Positions 1 through 59,274 of a DNA stretch of 64,000 nucleotides are shown in pieces (the first letter of the stretch is position 1; each line of letters begins with the position of its first letter). This DNA comes from Microcebus murinus (taxonomy: Eukaryota; Chordata; Mammalia; Primates; Cheirogaleidae), in the NCBI RefSeq assembly GCF_040939455.1, contig NC_134108.1, forward strand, positions 35,198,501-35,262,500. Reading direction: 5' to 3'. Position numbers and translations under genes: made by a program. The notes below the pieces were generated by a model. The model saw nothing but the letters and a program-made list of their open reading frames with translations. It did no database searches and was not told the origin of the DNA.

Positions 1-64
1 AAAAATTATGCTAGAAACGTAAACATTGTAAGAAAAATAAAATTAAAAATAAAATTAAGATTAC

Positions 65-24909
<24,845 letters not shown>

Positions 24910-25784
24910 TGCAGCTGCCCCCCGTGCGCCTGCGCGGCGCGCGAGGGCCCACCCCCTTCTCTAGAGAGCCAAGTCTCCGCGGAGTCAGAGCCTGAGGACC
25001 GGAAACGGAAGCTCGGCGAGGCGGATCCTGTCCGTACGTTGCTCGCGCCCGGAGTCTGAACCCCGGTCGCAGTCGGAGGCGTTCACTTACCTTTCACGCA
25101 GGGGTCTCCGAGAACGAGTACCTCGTGCGAGCGGCCGCATTGTTTTCAGGAGCAGGTTGCGATAAAACATAGTTCCCGGTGATCCTTCCACCTGGAATGT
25201 ACTTCCAACTTTCTCTACAACTCTTTATATCTGGACAGAAATTTTACGTTTTCCGTGTAGACTTCAGCCAACCTAGGTTTCAGGGACTGACTTCCCTGGA
25301 CCACTCATTTAACATTTACTATGCTTTTTGTATTTTGGGGATAATTTTTCAAAAGCATGTGCTTTATTCGCCAATTAGAATAAGCTCTTGAGGACCGAAA
25401 TAATCTCTCATGGTTCACTCTGTGCTGAACAGAAACTTAAACAATATCTTTTTCAAAGTAAGTCCACAAGAAATATTAGGTTATGTTATTTGTTAGACTC
25501 ACACGATCAGTTAATGTACAGCCAACTGTAAATTAGAACCATCGATGACAGTTGTTTCTAACTATTCAAACTGCACAGATTTCACAGTAGCAGATAGTTA
25601 TAAAATATATTTTAATTGCATGTTCTATGTATACATTGCTATCGCTTTTGAGAGTACTGAGCCATTTGCCATGTTGAGACCGATTTCTTGCATTCCACTA
25701 TGATATTGCACAAAGTTCGAAAAAGTAAGCATCTGACATATCTCCAGCACCATGTGCCAGGAACATAGTTAATGCTTAGAGTTA

Positions 25785-25900
25785 GTTATTAAGAGCATAG
25801 GCTGTGGTGTCGTTCTTAGATTCAAACCTCAATTCCATCATTTACCACCTACATGCTCTTAAGCAAATTTCTTAAGCTCCTTTGCTATAAGGATCAGGAT
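25785..25900 (+). mobile_element. MIR SINE fragment
   Basis: 'aagagcataggctgtggtgt', 'cttagattcaaacctcaatt' and 'aagcaaatttcttaagctcc' track the MIR core region. Old and diverged. Confidence 0.55.
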
Positions 25901-25940
25901 TAAATCTATACTAAATCTTCACTCAAGAAATGAGCAGGAG

Positions 25941-26205
25941 GCGGTTCTTTCCCCAGTCAAGAGCTGCACACGTTGCCACAACAATTGAAAATGCACCTGT
26001 TGCAAATGAACAGCACACGCTGATGTTATCATTGAGGAGTGGGAATGTAGTCCTAGAAATGGGAAACTTAATGATCAAGTACCAAACAGGCTCATGCTAC
26101 ACATTTATAAATATTGTGAGTATACAGCATTTACAGCTTTTCATAACACGGTATATACAACATAAATCCAATTAAAAGTTTATTGGCAAAAAAAAAAAAA
26201 AAAGA
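25941..26205 (+). pseudogene. Retroposed 3' end of an unidentified transcript
   Basis: A 265-bp insert with a 16-bp perfect target-site duplication (aagaaatgagcaggag at 25925-25940 and 26206-26221), an attaaa poly(A) signal about 15 nt before a run of about 17 A, and no Alu or L1 similarity that I can see. These are the marks of L1-driven retroposition of a 5'-truncated mRNA. An 81-codon frame at 25930-26175 is not recognised as a protein and is probably UTR. The parent gene is unknown to me. Confidence 0.8.
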
Positions 26206-27544
26206 AAGAAATGAGCAGGAGAGAATCTACATTGAGAATCTCAAACTGTTGGATTAGGGTTAGTGTGGAACTACTCTGAAATCAATTAAATTGTTTTCCA
26301 GGGACTCACAGCCAGACCTAATCAAAGTTTTTTTAATTTAGTAGAATGGTTAAGGAGCAGCAGGAGAGTAAGGCCTTTGGAAGTTGGTAGCCAAACTAGC
26401 ATCCAGAGACTTGCAAATTTTTTTTATTTTTTTATTTTTTACTGTAAGGTAAAAGGAGGTTCATGGTCTGACTTCTGGGAAGTGATCTAATCCCCATCCA
26501 TGCTCCATCTTTCTAGGACAGACCTCTTAAGAGACTTGGCTCCTTCTGTGAGGCTGCTAATTGTGCAAGCCACTAAAGCCTCTGTATAAGCTGCCTATTA
26601 TTAAAAAAACAGAGGCCATTCCTGGGAAGTAAGGACCAGGAATTGGAAAGGAAAATTTTGAGCTTTGGTTGTATCTTTGAGCTTTTGGTCTTATCTTTTG
26701 AACTTTGAGTTTTGTATCTTGAGCTTTTGGTTATCAGTGTTGAGGCTAGTAGGAAATAATCAGAGAAATGAATCCAGACTTAAGTAGCTGAAGTTAATTT
26801 AAGTATGACTCAGCTCCTTGAGGTCAAATTTCCAACAAGCAAGATCTTCAGAAGTGGAGAAAAGTAGACCCCATTCTTGGGTCAAAAGACTGCCCCAAAC
26901 AAACCTGAAGTCCTTGTGGCAAACTATGCTAATTTGGTGCCTGCCAAAACTGCCTCTCTGGACCAGTCCTCAGTTTGATTCTTTTGTCTGCAATGACATC
27001 CAGATTGCAAGATACCAAAAAGATTTCATTCTTCTTTTACTTTGCTCCAAATAGAGGGCCAAGCAAGACCTGGATTTATCCACTCTGTTCCATGCTTCAG
27101 CTTTGTAGCTTCTGAGGCTTTGTATGTCTTTGCATGGGACCCCGTTTATTACTTCCCTTAGCAGAATGTGTGAACCAAGGATGATAAAGGATAACAGCAC
27201 ATTGCCTCATTTGAGCCAGGTCTTTCATCCCCCCCTTTCTCCCTCCCTTCTTCTTTCCCTTTTTCCTTCATAAAATATAATAAGAAACAAGTATGATTTT
27301 GAAACAAAGACTTCTGTCAAGTAATTTGCAATTATTATATTCTCACTTAAAGTAGGTATGTGGCTCACCTTCTAGATGCTTGTTTAATCACACAGATTCT
27401 CATTTAAGCACAATTCTTAGTAATCCCTATCTCTTGCCCCTACTGCCCATTTGTAGGAAAATTATTATATATAGTATAGAACATGGCAGGTCCCATAAAA
27501 GGGAATTTCTTGAGAGTGTAGCCCCAGAAGGAATTTCACTCAAT

Positions 27545-27920
27545 ACCATAGGGCACAGATTCTCAAAATTACCTACACATTGCAATTACCTAAGGAGTTT
27601 TTTTTAAAATACTGAGGCCTGGAATCTATCCTGAGATTTACTTTGTCCAGGGTGTGGCCTGGACATAAAGATTTTTAAAAGCTCCTCAGTTGTTGATTTT
27701 AATGAGCAGCCAAATTTAAGAGCCACTATAGCGGGAATTATCAAAGTATAGTCCTAGGAGAGAGAGCACCAGTATCACCCAGAAATCATTAGAAATGCAA
27801 AATCCTCCCCCACCCCCAAACTTACTGAATCTGAAATTCTGGGGGTAGGTCTAGCAGTTGGTTTTAAGGAAGCCCACCAAGTGGTCCTGAAGTGCAGACA
27901 GGTTTAAGAATAACTGCCTG
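27545..27920 (+). mobile_element. Two adjacent hAT-Charlie MITE fragments (MER5/MER20 type)
   Basis: First unit about 27545-27730 ('acagattctcaaaattacct' to 'taagagccactatag'). Second unit about 27735-27920 ('atcaaagtatagtcctagg', 'ctgaatctgaaattctgggg', 'taagaataactgcc'). Both read like the short non-autonomous hAT elements with 'cagtggttctcaa' ends. Old copies. Confidence 0.6.
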
Positions 27921-29560
27921 GGAAAATGTGGGATGGATGGATGGGCTTCAAAACCCAGGAATCCCAAGTAACACAGATAAATATTTTGTTGTCTTCTTAC
28001 CCACCTTTGCAAAGAGACTTTATGTGATAAATTTCCAAAGTGCTGCAAATATTTTTCTCAGAGGGACATGTTACAAGAAGAAAATATTTCTCTCCTGCCA
28101 GCTGGATTGAGAATTAATCTTGAGAGAATCTCTTTAGCTGAGAAATTATCTAAAATAAGGCTACTTAAGTTAGGTGATTTCCTGTGGGCCAGGCATCTAG
28201 GCTAGAACTAAGGCTTCAGAGAAAATTAAAGTAAGTCTAATGAGAAAATAAGATAATTGTGTTCCAAAGGCAAGGTGAGAAGCAGTAGAGGAAAAGAGAG
28301 AGTCAGCAAGATGGCAGGAGCTAATAATAGCCATATAAACATGCTTGAAATTAAAGGCTTGAAATGCCTGGTGTGGGTGGAGTCTTCTGAAACACAAAAA
28401 GGTTTCATGCTTGAGTGATACTGGTCATGGATACTGCCATGAGGGACATAAAGCCAAGAAGATCCAGCTGACATCTAGGTTATACTTTTGGTTTGGGGAT
28501 TGAAAGTTGACTGAAATCAGAGCCTTCCATCATATTTTGATTTGTTATGATAACATTTTAAGGGACTCAAGATTAAAGTGCATTTTCCGTATTTTAATAT
28601 GAATAATATAAATTAGTTTGTGGGCTAAGCCAATGCAAATACAAAGATAAATTTAAAAATCAATCCTCCAGCTCCAAAGGAGCTCAAAATCCAGTGGCAA
28701 GAGATATCCTATTGTATCTTGGCTGGATTGTATAAGGTCTATGCTAGGAAAATTAACAAAATACCATGGACTGAAGCTGAAGAATTAATATTTCTGCAGT
28801 TGGGGATGGGAAGTATCAGAGAAGGCTTCACAGAGGAGGTGACATTTAAACCTGGACTTTAACGGTGAAGAGATTTTCAAAGGTGTGCTCAGTTTAGTTG
28901 TAAAAATGGCTAGCACATTGGGTACAAGTGCAGGAAATAAAGCTGAAAAAAACTGAGGAATAATCTTGAGAGTAAATGGTATGCAAGAAAATTTCATGAT
29001 CAATTAAGCAATTTAGTCAGTTATTTAAAAAGAACTCTGATGAAGGCTGTGTTAGAAAAGGAGCAACTAGAGGGATGGAGTCTCGTCAAGAGATTCTAGC
29101 AATATTCGAGGCAAGAGAGGACAAGTGTCTGAAAAGGTAGAGACACTGGGCACCGAGAGGAATGAACTGATGTTTGTTTCAGATCCCTTGAAGGTGACAC
29201 ATGGTGCCCAAACCTTTTGTGTGTATCTGAGGGCAAGGTATTTAGGACCTGTGGGCCTGAGAGAACACAGGCATACATGTACTGTTTATTCAAAGTGTAA
29301 ATATTGAGAAGAGACAGTAGGGTGGAAAAGGACAAAAGCAGGGAGACAGTGAGGAAGCTACTCCTGTAATCTAGACGAGAGATGATGATGATGACTTGAC
29401 CAAGATGACAACAGTGGTGAGATATGCTCAAATTTTTAATAAAATTTGAAGGTACTACTGACAAGATATGAAGTGTGAGAGACAGGAGTCAAGGATGACT
29501 CCAAGATTTTTGGCCTGAGTAACAAAAGGTTAGATTTGCCATTAAAAGATGGGGAAAAAT

Positions 29561-29899
<339 letters not shown>

Positions 29900-30520
29900 G
29901 ATGAGGAAAACTGAGAAGAATGGATTGGGAAGAGGAATATTTTAAGCTTGAGATACCTATTTTATATGAATAGAAAAGATACTTCCTCAAAAAATATTTG
30001 GCTTAGAGATTGGTCTAATTAATGCACCACTGTTGATTATGGATCCTTCCCTACCTATGGTGGTTTCAAATAACTAATCATACAATAAGGAACTCATTCT
30101 CCTTCATCAGAAGTGAACTTAGATATTTTCATTAAGTTGATTTAAGCTGAATCACAGATGTTTTTTTGTACTTATACTTCTAAAATAAAAGCTGACATAA
30201 CATATGAATCAACAGGTTTTAGCTTCATTTTAGTGACTTGGAGTACTTGTACCTAGTATACACTAAAAAATTAATAAAAGTTGTAAGCATCAAGTAGATG
30301 ACTTTTTGACATCAAAAACTATAAGTATATGAGCCATTAATAAAAACTGGGCTCTTAACCTTAAATTCTTTATATGAAAGAAGTGTGTTTACACTTCTCT
30401 ACAGTGAACCTTTCATGCTTTGTAATCAACCAATTTATCAAACACCTTTTATTTGAACCTCTGTGTTCAGTACTATTAAAAAAGTCCAGACAGGCAAATT
30501 TGACACAGTATTTTTCCATT

Positions 30521-32740
30521 TTATTTCATTTTCTTCTAGCTAAGTAAGCACAGTTTGAAATGGCTCATTATAAAAATTTTACAATTACATAATTACACAA
30601 ATAGTATCACAACATGCATAAATAACACTCTCAGTACCACTTAAAACATTTTAAGACAGGTTATAAATTAGCTTTGTTTTGAACTAGTGTTATAGATAGC
30701 TAGGGAGTTACCAAATATTTAGACTACTGAAAAGGCTAAGTGGATTTTAATTATAGTAATTTGATTATTAAGTTTAATAAATAAAAGACAACTTCCACTA
30801 AAAATGTGTTTCCAAAGGTTTTCTAACAAAGAAAAACTTATATAAGACAGTATCAACCTACATAAATTGGATCAATTGGCTAATTACATTTTTTAAGAGG
30901 TCCGTAAAGTATTTGAGAATTCCTTAAATACTTTACATGTTATTGTTATAATGTTATCACTTATATCATTGCAAGTTCACACAGTAAAAGACTCAAGGTT
31001 GCAGCTGTTGAAAATTCCTTCCCTGAGGTTAGTCATATTATGATTTATAGAAACTTGTAACTGTTAATCTTTGTAGTTGCTCAGTGAGCTATATCACAAA
31101 GCAGTGCTGGAGAGCCTCTAAATCTAATTTTGAGAGCCCCAAACTCCTACTTCCAATTCCTCTCTTCACCTTCAGTGAATGAGATGGAATTTGGACACTT
31201 ATGTCAATTGTAAAGTAAATAACAGGGGAAGCAGAACTCAAGGAAAGTATATGTAGGTTTCTTAGCCTAAACCGTCACAGTCTACTTGCCTAACATTCAG
31301 TCTTGAATACTCAGATCTACTGCCACCTGCTCTCAGAAGTGTTTCCCCCTCCACAGTTTCTTCTGTGGACATTATGGCACTTAACACATTAAATTCCAAT
31401 AGCTGATTTTGTCTGACCCCTGTATAGCAATTGCAGGCAGACTTTCCATTTTCATTTCTTTATTTCCTGATCCTGCCAGTGTCTGGTACACATTAAATGC
31501 TTAACACAGTGTTTGCTAAATGAATAAATTAATGAACAAATGAAACAATATTGATTCCAGATGTTGTAACTAAGCATTGCAGTATTTTGTTACTTAAAAC
31601 TATGTTTAATGTCATGCCAAAAAAAAAGAAAACTAGTAATCTCAGCTTATTTCCGACAATACATTAATCTTTATGTTCATTTATATTCATGTATGTGTTA
31701 CTATTGCACCCTGGCACAATGTAGGATTAGCTTTCAGTACCTACTCTTCATTCACATTCACTACTGTGACTGTAGATTGGCACCACAAGACAATTCCTAA
31801 AGAAATATATCTCTTAAAATGATTTATCAATAATATTAACATTGTATTACTAAAATAATGTTCTCATCTAAGCCTATCTATCTCTACTTCCAAATAAGGC
31901 TCTTTTCATGATAAAAGCTAAGTCTCTTAAACCACTTTTTATTCTAATTTCCTTTTAGTAAAAAAAAAAAAAGGCCATAAAGCAAGTTTCTGCTAGCTTT
32001 AATACATTAGAATCACTTTGTTTCTTCCCCTTTATGTTATTACAGGCAAAATTCCAGTACAGTGACTTCTGATAGCCAATCTGATTGTTTTTGTAAACTC
32101 ACTGTTAGAAATTATATATATTATATAGTTTTCAGGGCCAGTTTATTAAAAAGATACAAGACTTCAATAAGTGAAGACCAGCAACTGAAATTTGAATATA
32201 AAGTGACATATATATAATTCTTTCCATCTGCAAAATCAGAGAGATCACTGTGTGGTATAGTATTCTTTATTTTGAAAATTTATGTGTAAAACTGTAGAAT
32301 TGTCAAGAAATAGCTAAATTCTTTTTCTCCTTCACAGTAATAAAAGTTCCAATAAAGTACTTTCTATGGAATTTTATTCTTCATAAATAAATCACTATTA
32401 TAACTGACCATTTACTGAGACATGAAAATATTTTGACTTTTAAAAAAATACATAACCCTTCTCAATTAACAGAATTTGTTTTAAATGGGATTTTATCTAT
32501 AGCATCATATATGTAAAATCCTTAGACAAGTAACCATTAAACCAAAGAAGTCAGTGACAAAGTATTCATATAACTAGATCACAGATCTCAGGAAAAAGAC
32601 ATTTCAGAAAAGATTTAAGGCTACTCACTAATAGCCTCCCATAAAACCCAACAAACCTTAAAATTGCAATTACACTTCAAAGGGACCAAAATATTTTAAT
32701 ATTGTGCCAAGATTAGGGAAATCTTCCACTGTTGACATTT
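30521..32740 (-). other. HINT3: Candidate HINT3 3' UTR
   Basis: AT-rich DNA after the stop codon with no competing gene. A minus-strand AATAAA-type signal lies near 30522-30528 and would end transcription around 30500. Other poly(A) signals occur nearer the stop, so the true end may be earlier. An L2-like piece at about 31410-31550 lies inside. Confidence 0.35.
31410..31550 (+). mobile_element. L2 LINE 3' fragment
   Basis: 'cctgccagtgtctggtacac' followed by 'tgtttgctaaatgaataaat' resembles the L2 3' end. Old and short. Confidence 0.5.
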
Positions 32741-53601
<20,861 letters not shown>

Positions 53602-53960
53602 CGCTCCCGCCCCGCGCGGCCTAGAGCCTCGGTTTCTCCAGCACTACTGGGCCGGCGAAGGGCCTCCACCTTCCGCACCTCCGCCGTTTTACCTCGAGGC
53701 GTCGCCCCTCGCCTGGGCGCTGGGCCGTGCCGCAGGCTGATGGGCGCACGCGCGGAGCCAGGCGGACCGCAGTGGTAAACGGTGGTGGGCAGCGAAGCCT
53801 CGGTTGCCACGAGGGGGCGCCCGACGGCGTCTCAGGAGTCACCTCGCCCCGCGCGCCTCGTTGGTAATGACGTAGGACGTCCGCCAAAACGCAAAGCGCG
53901 CCGCGCGTCCGGGTGACGTCACTGGGGCGCGGTAACGTCTGGCTTAATGGTGCCCATCGG

Positions 53961-54427
53961 GTATTATGTACAGACTTTCTCCAAAGCCTGTTACATAGCA
54001 TGTTCCAATATTGTATCACGCTTGTAATTTAAATATTTCAAAAATCCTTTTAAAGTTTGGTTTTAGGAATTCGTAGCAAAACCTCTAGAGCCTTGTTTTC
54101 AGCATAGATCATGTTTGGCGCTTTATGTATGCATTTTCAGCTATGACAAGTTTAGGAGTTTAAGCTAAAAATGTCCCAAACTGAACTTAACATCTCTATT
54201 GACTTTTTGTTGTTGTTTAACAGCACCAGATACATCAAAATAGTGACCTTTCTTATCTCACATTCCTTATGTGTAAGTAAACGTCGAGTCCTGTAATTGA
54301 TAGTCTGAAATATTCCAGAAATTCAATGCCAGGGCATCATTATGCCTCACCTGGACCACTGCAATAACATTTTAATTTATTCCTCTCTCTTTTTGTATTT
54401 GTCTGTAAATAAAGTTTTATTGGGTCA
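53961..54427. other. Region upstream of HINT3 promoter, no feature
   Basis: AT-rich, with no recognised exon or repeat except a short 'tgtaaataaagttttattgg' string at about 54402-54421, which recalls an hAT element end but is too short to assign. Confidence 0.5.
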
Positions 54428-55925
54428 CATTTTTTTTCTTTTTTATTTCAGCATGTTATGGGGGTACAAATGTTTAGGTTACATATACTGCCCTTGCCCC
54501 AGCCAAGTCAAGCGTGTCCATCCCTCAGAGGGTGCACATCACACTCATTATGTGTATATATACCCATCCTCTCTTCCCTCCTCCCATCTGACCAACACCA
54601 GAGAAATCGTATTACTATATGTGCACTTATAGTAATTGATTAGTTAAAACCAATTTGATGGTAAGTACATGTGCTTATTTTTCCATTCTTAGGATAGTTC
54701 ACTTAGTAGAATGGGCTCCAGCTCTATCTGGGATAATACAAGAGGTGCTAGATCACCATTGATTTTTGTGGCTGAGTAGAACTCCATGATATACATATAC
54801 CACATTTTATTAATCCACTCATGTATTGATGGGCACTTGGGTTGTTTCCACATCTTTGCAATTGTGAATTGTGCTGCTATAAATATTCGAGTGCAGATGT
54901 CTCTTTAAAAGAATGTCTTTTGGCTGGGCACAGTGGCTCACGCCTGTAATACTAACACTCTGGGAGGCCAAGCCTGGTGGATCACTCAAGGTCAAGAGTT
55001 CTAAACCAGTATGAGCAAGAGCAAGACCCCATCTCTACTAAAAATAGAAAGAAATTAATTGGCCAACTAAAAATATAGAAAAAATTAGCCAGGCAAGGTG
55101 GCACATGCCTGTAGTCCCAGCTACTTGGGAGGCTGAGGCAGAAGGATCAAAGGATCACTTGAGCTCAGGAGTTTAAGGTTGCTCTGAGCTAGGCTGACAC
55201 CATGGCACTCTAGCCTGAGCAACACAGTGAGACTCTGTCTCAAAAAGAAAAAAAAAAAAAGGAATGTCTTTTGTTCTTTTGGGTAGATGCCCAGTAATGG
55301 GATTCATGGATCAAATGGTAGTTTTACTTGTATCTCTTTAAGGTATCTCCATATTGCTTTCCACAGAGGTTGTACTAGTTTGCAGTCCCACCAGCAGTGT
55401 AGGAGTGTTCCTATGTCTCTGCAACCATGCCAACATTTATTGTTTTGGGACTTTTTGATAAAGGCCATTCTCACTGGAGATAAGTGATATCTCATTGTGG
55501 TTTTGATTTGCATTCCCGATGATTAGAGATGTTGAGCATTTTCTCATATGTTTGTTAGCCATTAGCCTATCTTCTTTTGAAAAGTTTCTGTTCATGTCCT
55601 TTGCCCACTTTTTGATAGGGTTTTTTTTGCAGATTTTCCTGAGTTCTGTATAGATTCTAGTTATCAGCCCTTTATCGGATATGTAACATGCAAATATTTT
55701 CTCCCATTCTGTAGGTTGTCCATTTGTTCTCATGATAGTTTCCTTGGCTGTGCAGAAGCTTTTTAATTTCATCAGGTCCCATTTATTTATTTTTGCTGTT
55801 GCTGTAATTGCGTTTGGGGTCTTCTTCATAAATTCTTTGCCTAGGCCAATGTCTATAAGAGTTTTTCCAACATTTTCTTCTAGAATTCTTATAGTTTCAC
55901 ACCTTAGGTTTAAGTCTGTTATTAA
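54428..55925 (-). mobile_element. L1 LINE, 5' truncated, split by an Alu
   Basis: Minus-strand 3' UTR ('cagcatgttatgggggtaca' on plus) at the left, then ORF2 C-terminal coding region ([20 protein letters not shown]) to about 55925. Frames are broken. Alu 54922-55259 lies inside it. Confidence 0.88.
54922..55259 (+). mobile_element. Alu SINE in L1
   Basis: ggctgggcacagtggctcac start, A tail; flanking aagaatgtctttt (54909-54921) and aaggaatgtctttt (about 55259-55272). Confidence 0.92.
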
Positions 55926-57000
55926 CTTATTTCTTGATTTTTCTTGTCACGAAGACAAAACTGTTCAGCAACTATCATGCCCCCCAAAAATACCAGTTCC
56001 TTAGGTTGGTATTCATGGTGGACTCTGATTTGACTTCAGTATTTCAATTTATAATACTTGGCACTTGCCAAGCATATAAAATATGCCATCTCATTGTCAA
56101 AACAAGCAAAGTTGGCTTTATCATCCCCACTCTGGAAATGAAGAACTCAAAAAGACTTGCCCAGTACCACACAACTGATTTGTGACAGGGTTTTGATAAA
56201 GGTTTATTTAACTCGAGAACTCACGAAAAACTCCTTTTTTAGCATTAAAAATTTTCTTGGACTAGCTTATTATAGTGGTTGTACCCTTAGTATTTGTTGA
56301 CTTAGAAAATACATAATAACAAAGTCCTATTGTGAATTTAGTAATATTTTTAAATGAATTTATGTTGTAGTAAGAAAAAGTAGTTATACGTTTTTTGAAT
56401 AGTTGTACATAAACATTCAAGAAATTTTTCATTCCATTTGTAGTTGGCCAGTAGTTTGGGTAACCACTATGATAGCTTTACATCCCCTCAGCAGCCTAAG
56501 GCAGAGTTCAAAATCAATACATTAGATTTTGTCAAATTTAAGTATTCACTATTTCCATGTCTGTACCACACCTTCATATCACATTGTTCCTTCCAAAATA
56601 TTCTTGTTTCCATCTCATCACATCTAAATCCACCTTCCAAGCCACTCCTCAAATGCTACTTCCTTCAGGAAATTTTCTCTAATTAACCAAACAGGAATAG
56701 GCATTTCCTCTTGTGGATTCATATAGCAGTTTTTCATTACTTCTCTTATAGAACATATTACTTTGAATCTTTAGCTATTTTCATATTTTTCCTGCTAGAA
56801 ATTGTTTCTTGACAATAAGAACGAGTGTCTTTGAATGTCCCATAATGCCAAGTACATGGCTTTACATGCAGGTAGACATTTAACAATTGTCCAATGAACA
56901 AAAGAATGATTAGGAGTTAGGCCACTGCATGAGAGTGTTCAGGTTTCACAGTGTACAAGGATTCCAGAAATTAGAGTGTGGTAATTCACACCATAGACAT
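55926..57000. other. Region between L1 and FXR1 pseudogene
   Basis: Holds a probable L2 3' fragment at about 56570-56900 ('ccactcctcaaatgctactt', 'ttctcttatagaacatatta'). The rest is not recognised. Confidence 0.5.
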
Positions 57001-57105
57001 ATATTAACTTATAGAAACCAGACAGGCCTGGACATTCCAGGACTCGTGGCCGAGTGCTGGAGCAATGGAGAGCTGACTCCTATAAGAACTTAAGCTTACT
57101 CCTTT

Positions 57106-57446
57106 TTTTTTTTTTTTTTTTTGAGACAGAGTCTCGCTTTGTTGTCCAGGCTAGAGTGAGTGCCGTGGCGTCAGCCTAGCTCACAGCAACCTCAAACTCC
57201 TGGGCTTGAGTGATCCTTCTGCCTCAGCCTCCCGAGTAGCTGGGACTACAGGCATGCGCCACCATGCCCGGCTAATTTTTTTATATATATATATATCAGT
57301 TGGCCAATTAATTTCTTTCTATTTATAGTAGAGACGGGGTCTCGCTCTTGCTCAGGCTGGTTTTGAACTCCTGACCTTGAGCAATCTGCCCGCCTTGGCC
57401 TCCCAAGAGCTAGGATTACAGGCGTGAGCCACAGCGCCCGGCCGAC
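57106..57446 (-). mobile_element. Alu SINE just 5' of the FXR1 pseudogene start
   Basis: T run, gagacagagtctcgctttgt, strepsirrhine linker, and end 'gcgcccggcc'. Duplication gcttactccttt at 57094-57105 and 57447-57458. It probably sits in sequence copied from the FXR1 5' UTR. Confidence 0.95.
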
Positions 57447-58944
57447 GCTTACTCCTTTGACAGAGCTGACATGGCGGAGCTGACAGTGGAGGTTTATGGT
57501 TCCTACAGGGCTTTCTTTCTACAAGGGATTTATCAAAGATGTTCATGATGACTCCCTCACGGTTGTTTTTGAAAACAATTGGCAACCAGAACGCCAGGTT
57601 CCATTTAATGAAGTTAGATGCCCACCACCACCTGATAGAAAAAAAGAAATCAGTGAAGGAGGTGAAATTGAGTTATATTCAAGAGCAAATGACCAAGACC
57701 TGTGTGTATGGTGGGTGGCTACAGTTCAGATGACGAAAGGAGAATTTTATGTCACTGAATATGCTGCTTGTGATGCTTACAATGAAATAGTCACATTTGA
57801 ATGACTTTGGCCTGTCAATAAAAATAAAACTGTCAAATAAATACCTTCTTTAAACACACAGTGGATGATCCCAAGGATTTGAGAGGCATAGCTAGTGGAA
57901 ATGCTCATAAAGATTTTAAGAAATAGTAGGAGCATGCAGAATTTTTTACCATCCAGAAACTACACAGCTATTAATTATATTGTGAAGTAACTATGAAGAG
58001 AGTAAATATTTTGTGACATGCATTTGTGAAGTATTCATATAAAGTTGATGTTTATGTCCAGAAATGAAGAGGCCACTAATCATTTATAATACACAAAACA
58101 ACTTGCAGAAGCTTTTTATGAGGAGTTTGTTGTGAGAGAAGATTTAATGGATCTGGCAATAGGAACACACGGTAGTAATATACAGCAAGCTAGGAAGGAT
58201 CCTGGAGTTCTCCCTATTGAGCTAGATGAAGATACTGGAACATTTAAAATTTATAGAGAGAGTGCTGATGCTGTAAAAAAATAAAAAGGCTAGAGGTTTC
58301 TTGGAATTTGTGGAGGACTTTATTTGGGTTCCTAGGAATCTTGTTGGAAAAGTAATTGGGAAAAATGGCAAAGTTATTCAAGAAATTGTGGCTAAATCTG
58401 GTGTGGTTCTGGTGAGAACTGAAGGAGACAATGAAAATAAACTACCTAGAGAAGACAGGGTAGTTCCATTTGTATTTGTTGGCGCTAAAGAAAACATTAA
58501 AAATGTGCAAGTTCATTCAGAATATTATATTGCTATCTAAAGGAAGTAGAACAACTAAGAATGGAACATCTACAGATCAGTATGCATTTCAAATCTTCTT
58601 CCACCAGAGGGCCTGAAAAAGAGACAGGATATGGCCACTGATGAAAGTACATCTCCTCTGTACAAGCTTCTAGGTCTTACAGTGGAAGAGGCAGAGTTTG
58701 CTGGGGCCCTAATTACACCTCCAGTTATGGTACAAATTCTGAGCTAACCCCTTTGAAACAGATTCTGAGGGTAAAGATGAAGTGAGTGATTGATCATTGG
58801 CAGGAGAAGACGATCAAGACAGCCAACATCATGACAGCAGGAGACACCTAGGAGGAAAAGGCAGAATCTTTTCAGGGAGTCAAGGTCATGGTGGACCACG
58901 TGATGGCTAATCCTCCATCAGTTCTATGCTTAAAGGTCCAGACA

Positions 58945-59274
58945 GGGCAGGGTGTGGTGGCTCACGCTTGTAATCCTAGCACTCTGGGAGGCCGAGGCGG
59001 GAGGATTGCTCGAACTCAGGAGTTCAAGACCAGCCTGAGCAGAAGCGAGACCCTGTCTCTACTATAAATAGAAAGAAATTAGCCAAACAACTAAAAATAG
59101 AAAAAATTAGCCACCATGGTGGCGCGTGCCTGTAGTCCCAGCTACCCAGAAGCCTGGGGCAGGAGGATCACTTGAGCCCAGGAGTTTGAGGTTGCTGTGA
59201 GCTAGGCTGATGCCATGGCACTCTAGCCTGGGCAACAGAGTGAGACTGTGTCTCAAAAAAAAATTTAAGAAAAT
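58945..59274 (+). mobile_element. Alu SINE inside the FXR1 pseudogene
   Basis: gggcagggtgtggtggctca start and A-rich tail. Perfect 13-bp duplication aaaggtccagaca at 58932-58944 and 59275-59287. Confidence 0.95.

Noticed and set aside
57496..58540. FXR1-like frames as a working gene
   Set aside because: No introns, plus a frame shift, several stops and three transposon insertions, so it is a processed pseudogene.
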